A stretch of 64,000 bases of DNA from Pelodera strongyloides (taxonomy: Eukaryota > Nematoda > Chromadorea > Rhabditida > Rhabditidae), in the NCBI GenBank assembly GCA_036852015.1, contig JAANDG010000378.1, positions 78,615-142,614 on the forward strand, written 5' to 3'. The notes under the pieces were generated by a model, which saw only the letters and a program-made list of their open reading frames with translations, did no database searches and had not been told where the DNA came from. Below, one piece after another: positions 61,665 through 64,000 of this stretch. The position numbers and the translations under genes are program-made. How positions within the stretch are numbered: the stretch's first letter is position 1; each line of letters opens with the position of its first letter.

Positions 61665-64000
61665 TCACAACAACAAATCCACCCACTTGATATATTCTCT
61701 TTGCTGATCCACAGGGTATTTCTCCGTCGTTTTTAATACGTGCACCGCCATGTTCGCCTCTTGTAGATTTCCCATTTTCAACATTAGGCATCGTGTGAGC
61801 AGATCGCGTTCCGGTTTATCTAGGTCCTAAAACAATATGAGTACTAAACCTGCAAGTAGAATTATGCCCATTTCTGCAAGATGAACTTCCTGTCACCCTC
61901 ATAATTAATGAGGCATCAAATAGGACGCTTGGCCCAGGGTATAACTTCCATGCGTAATTTCGGAGATGGTACTTAGTTGAGAGTCGAACCGTAAATTACC
62001 ACTGACTGATACGTTTCACCCAAATGTATATATTTGCATTTGCCTCCGGAGATGGTTGATGCGTAATTTTACGCATAGATTTATAGCCTGGCTTGGCCCC
62101 GTCATCGGACGGCTATATTTCAACGGGACGGTTGGCCCTCTAATGTGACATTGGAGCCCACCATGGGACGTCTATTCTTGAATCGAGCCAATTCTATTGC
62201 ACAAGAACACAAAATCCCAGTTTGGGGAGCACAACACAGCACACTCAGAAAAGCATGAATAGCCCGTATTCTCGGGTCGACGGAAACGTTCCGTTTGGGA
62301 AATCCTTTGCATGCAAATTTCTCGACTATCTAGACTGGCTGGAGGAAAAATTTGCATACGAATGAGCTCCCAAACGGAACATTCCCGTCGACCCGAGAAT
62401 ACGGGCTAATGAGTGAAGAAATAAGGACACTGTAAACTAAACAAACCAGTGCTCGATCTGATCGCACGTGCCATAAAACATGCTTCAGGACTGGTAATGT
62501 GGCGGTCAGAGACGGGCGAAGGGGGTGCGAGACATCCAGTGTGCACACCTTAAAAGGATACCAATTACCCACTGACTGAGTAAATACCAAATATAGAGTC
62601 TTATAAGGCTAGAATGGGACTATCGATAATATTTGGGATTTACTATCGCGAAGAAACACAGAAACTCTCCGGAAATATAAAGATCAATAAGTAAAGCTAG
62701 GCTCATAGTCATCATAGAACAGTCGTAATCATGCTGTAGTCGCGCAGTAATGTGCATACACTACACCCGAATAAAACATCTGCCACATGTTTCGAAACTG
62801 GCCGTTATACCGCTTTAAAAAGGGAACACAGACATCGAATAAGAGAAATTATAAGACTAATAAACAAAACAATACTCGCAGAAAAAAAAGACGAATATAG
62901 TAATAACCTCTTGAGCAGCTCCACATTCCTCACGCTTACATTTCACAGAGATTCGCGACAGTTGTTCGCAACTTTCATCGTCAGTTAAAAACTGAAAACA
63001 TGTTCGAGGTCGAGATCGAAAGACAAGATAAAAGGTTAAAGCGAAATATCGGCCGGTTTTTGAAATGCACGCCAAAGTTACTCGAATTTAGCTCGATTTT
63101 TTATTCGAATTTACGTTCATTTGCATAAGCTGCATGAGAGTGTTGGTGTACTCTATGCGTTTCAAAAACCGGCCGGTACTTCGCTTTAAGGCTAGACCAG
63201 TATTCGCAAGTTTCTAATTCTGAGCCGAATTCGTAATTCAAATTCATACTACTGAAATGCGCATCCGGCGTCAATATTTGAATTTGAAGAGTGAGCGTGA
63301 AACGTATCAAATATAAACCACAATTCTCTAATGAAATATATAAATAAACTTACCATGTCCTGCGGGAACTTTCCATCCAAATACTCCGTATACACTGATA
63401 AGCATGCGTCACCGTGCAACTTGACCATGTGAAGCACGGTTTGGGTCATTTCAAAATCCTCAGTACTGTAGAACCTGTAAGCGGGAATATGAAATATGAC
63501 CAACATAACATGAACAAGGGACGACGAGTGTACAGAAAGGAACCAATAGCACAAAAGAAAGGATAAAATAAAACAACACGGCATATCATATCAGAGTACA
63601 TTTTTAACCCTTACTCCACGAAATAAGACGCACTACTGTAGTGTAGGAATTTTTTGTTAACGGTGACTTTCCTGTTTCATTTTCAGCTATTAGTCGATGA
63701 GGCGTAGAAGCGAAATACCAGCCGGTTTTTGAAACGCATTGTGATCAACTGAATTCTTACGTATTTATGCTAATTTGCTCGATTTTTTATTCTAATTTAT
63801 GCTCATTTGCATAAGCTACATAAGAATTCAGTTGTCCACGACGCGCTTCAAAAACCGGCCGGTATTTCGCTTTAACGTTAAGAACGAATAAACCTACTGA
63901 AGTTGCGCTCCCGGGCACCCCGGACATGAAATCCCTGGACCCGCGTGCATGAAGGTCGGCGCCGTGAGACTCACAAGCAGAATCGCATGCGCAGCTGCAT
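61665..64000 (-). CDS. Unrecognised protein, C-terminal part (cut by window edge)
   Basis: Exons (minus): 63975-64000 (runs off the edge), 63354-63474, 62908-62991, 62447-62548 and 61665-61826 (TGA). All joins are in phase, giving 164 residues. It is probably helical throughout: FYSTEDFEMTQTVLHMVKLH, FLTDDESCEQLSRISVKCKR, PVLKHVLWHVRSDRALDLDK, and a last exon with ERDLLTRCLMLKMGNLQEAN, resembling TPR-like helix pairs. No catalytic motif is seen and no family recognised. ATG codons in the edge exon may be internal. The next gene starts less than 410 bp downstream. Confidence 0.7.
62262..62408. mobile_element. Palindromic element CCCGTATTCTCGGGTCGACG
   Basis: The arms CCCGTATTCTCGGGTCGACG...GTTCCGTTTGGGA are repeated inverted to 62408. 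The inner part resembles MITE family B (AAATTTGCATAC). Confidence 0.8.
63036..63189. mobile_element. MITE family A, copy 6
   Basis: TTAAAGCGAAATATCGGCCG ... CCGGCCGGTACTTCGCTTTAA. Confidence 0.9.
63707..63875. mobile_element. MITE family A, copy 7
   Basis: AAGCGAAATACCAGCCGGTT ... GGCCGGTATTTCGCTTTAA; the left TTA is lost. Confidence 0.88.

Overview
This is eukaryotic, AT-rich, intron-dense DNA, and almost certainly nematode. I see no bacterial or viral genes. Four observations point that way: introns end in a short TTTCAG-type 3' splice site; several start codons sit just downstream of such an acceptor with no visible upstream exon, as expected for spliced-leader trans-splicing; degenerate TTAGGC (the nematode telomere motif) arrays occur at 43.49-43.59 kb and 50.84-50.86 kb; and the eIF5A C-terminal half reads like the nematode orthologue. 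I cannot assign a genus. The real exons are mostly 60-160 nt, so single-frame ORFs are misleading; the gene models were rebuilt by hand from splice sites, reading phase and homology remembered from animal proteins.

Layout. Positions 1-2980 (minus): 5' part of an L-type (VIP36/ERGIC-53-like) secretory-pathway lectin, leaving the window at base 1. Positions 5571-34762 (minus): a complete gene for the RalGAP beta subunit (RALGAPB) in about 44 exons over 29 kb, with introns full of MITEs, a 43-bp satellite and other repeats. Positions 37145-43074 (minus): an unrecognised protein of about 510 residues with a basic motif and an acidic stretch. Positions 44652-51954 (plus): a complete 11-exon F-box/WD40 gene, divergent from the previous gene. 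Positions 53454-53986 (plus): a 68-residue single-pass membrane protein, convergent with eIF5A (54321-55246, minus). Positions 57048-61256 (minus): 3' part of an unrecognised gene with a CxxC...H...H motif. Positions 61665-64000 (minus): C-terminal part of another unrecognised gene, running in from beyond the right edge.

The rest is mobile and repetitive DNA. At least four families of short inverted-repeat elements recur (called A-D here; A and B end in TTAAAGC... and look TTAA-targeted). There are several longer terminal-inverted-repeat elements, a tRNA-derived SINE family (one copy with a perfect 12-bp target duplication), microsatellites, a 274-bp duplicated segment, and small duplications of exon edges together with their splice sites. 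The most unusual structure is a minisatellite at 310-550 whose unit is a 3' splice site plus the start of a lectin exon.

The genes do not form one pathway. Their roles are ER/Golgi lectin transport, control of Ral GTPase, probable SCF ubiquitin-ligase substrate selection and translation elongation.
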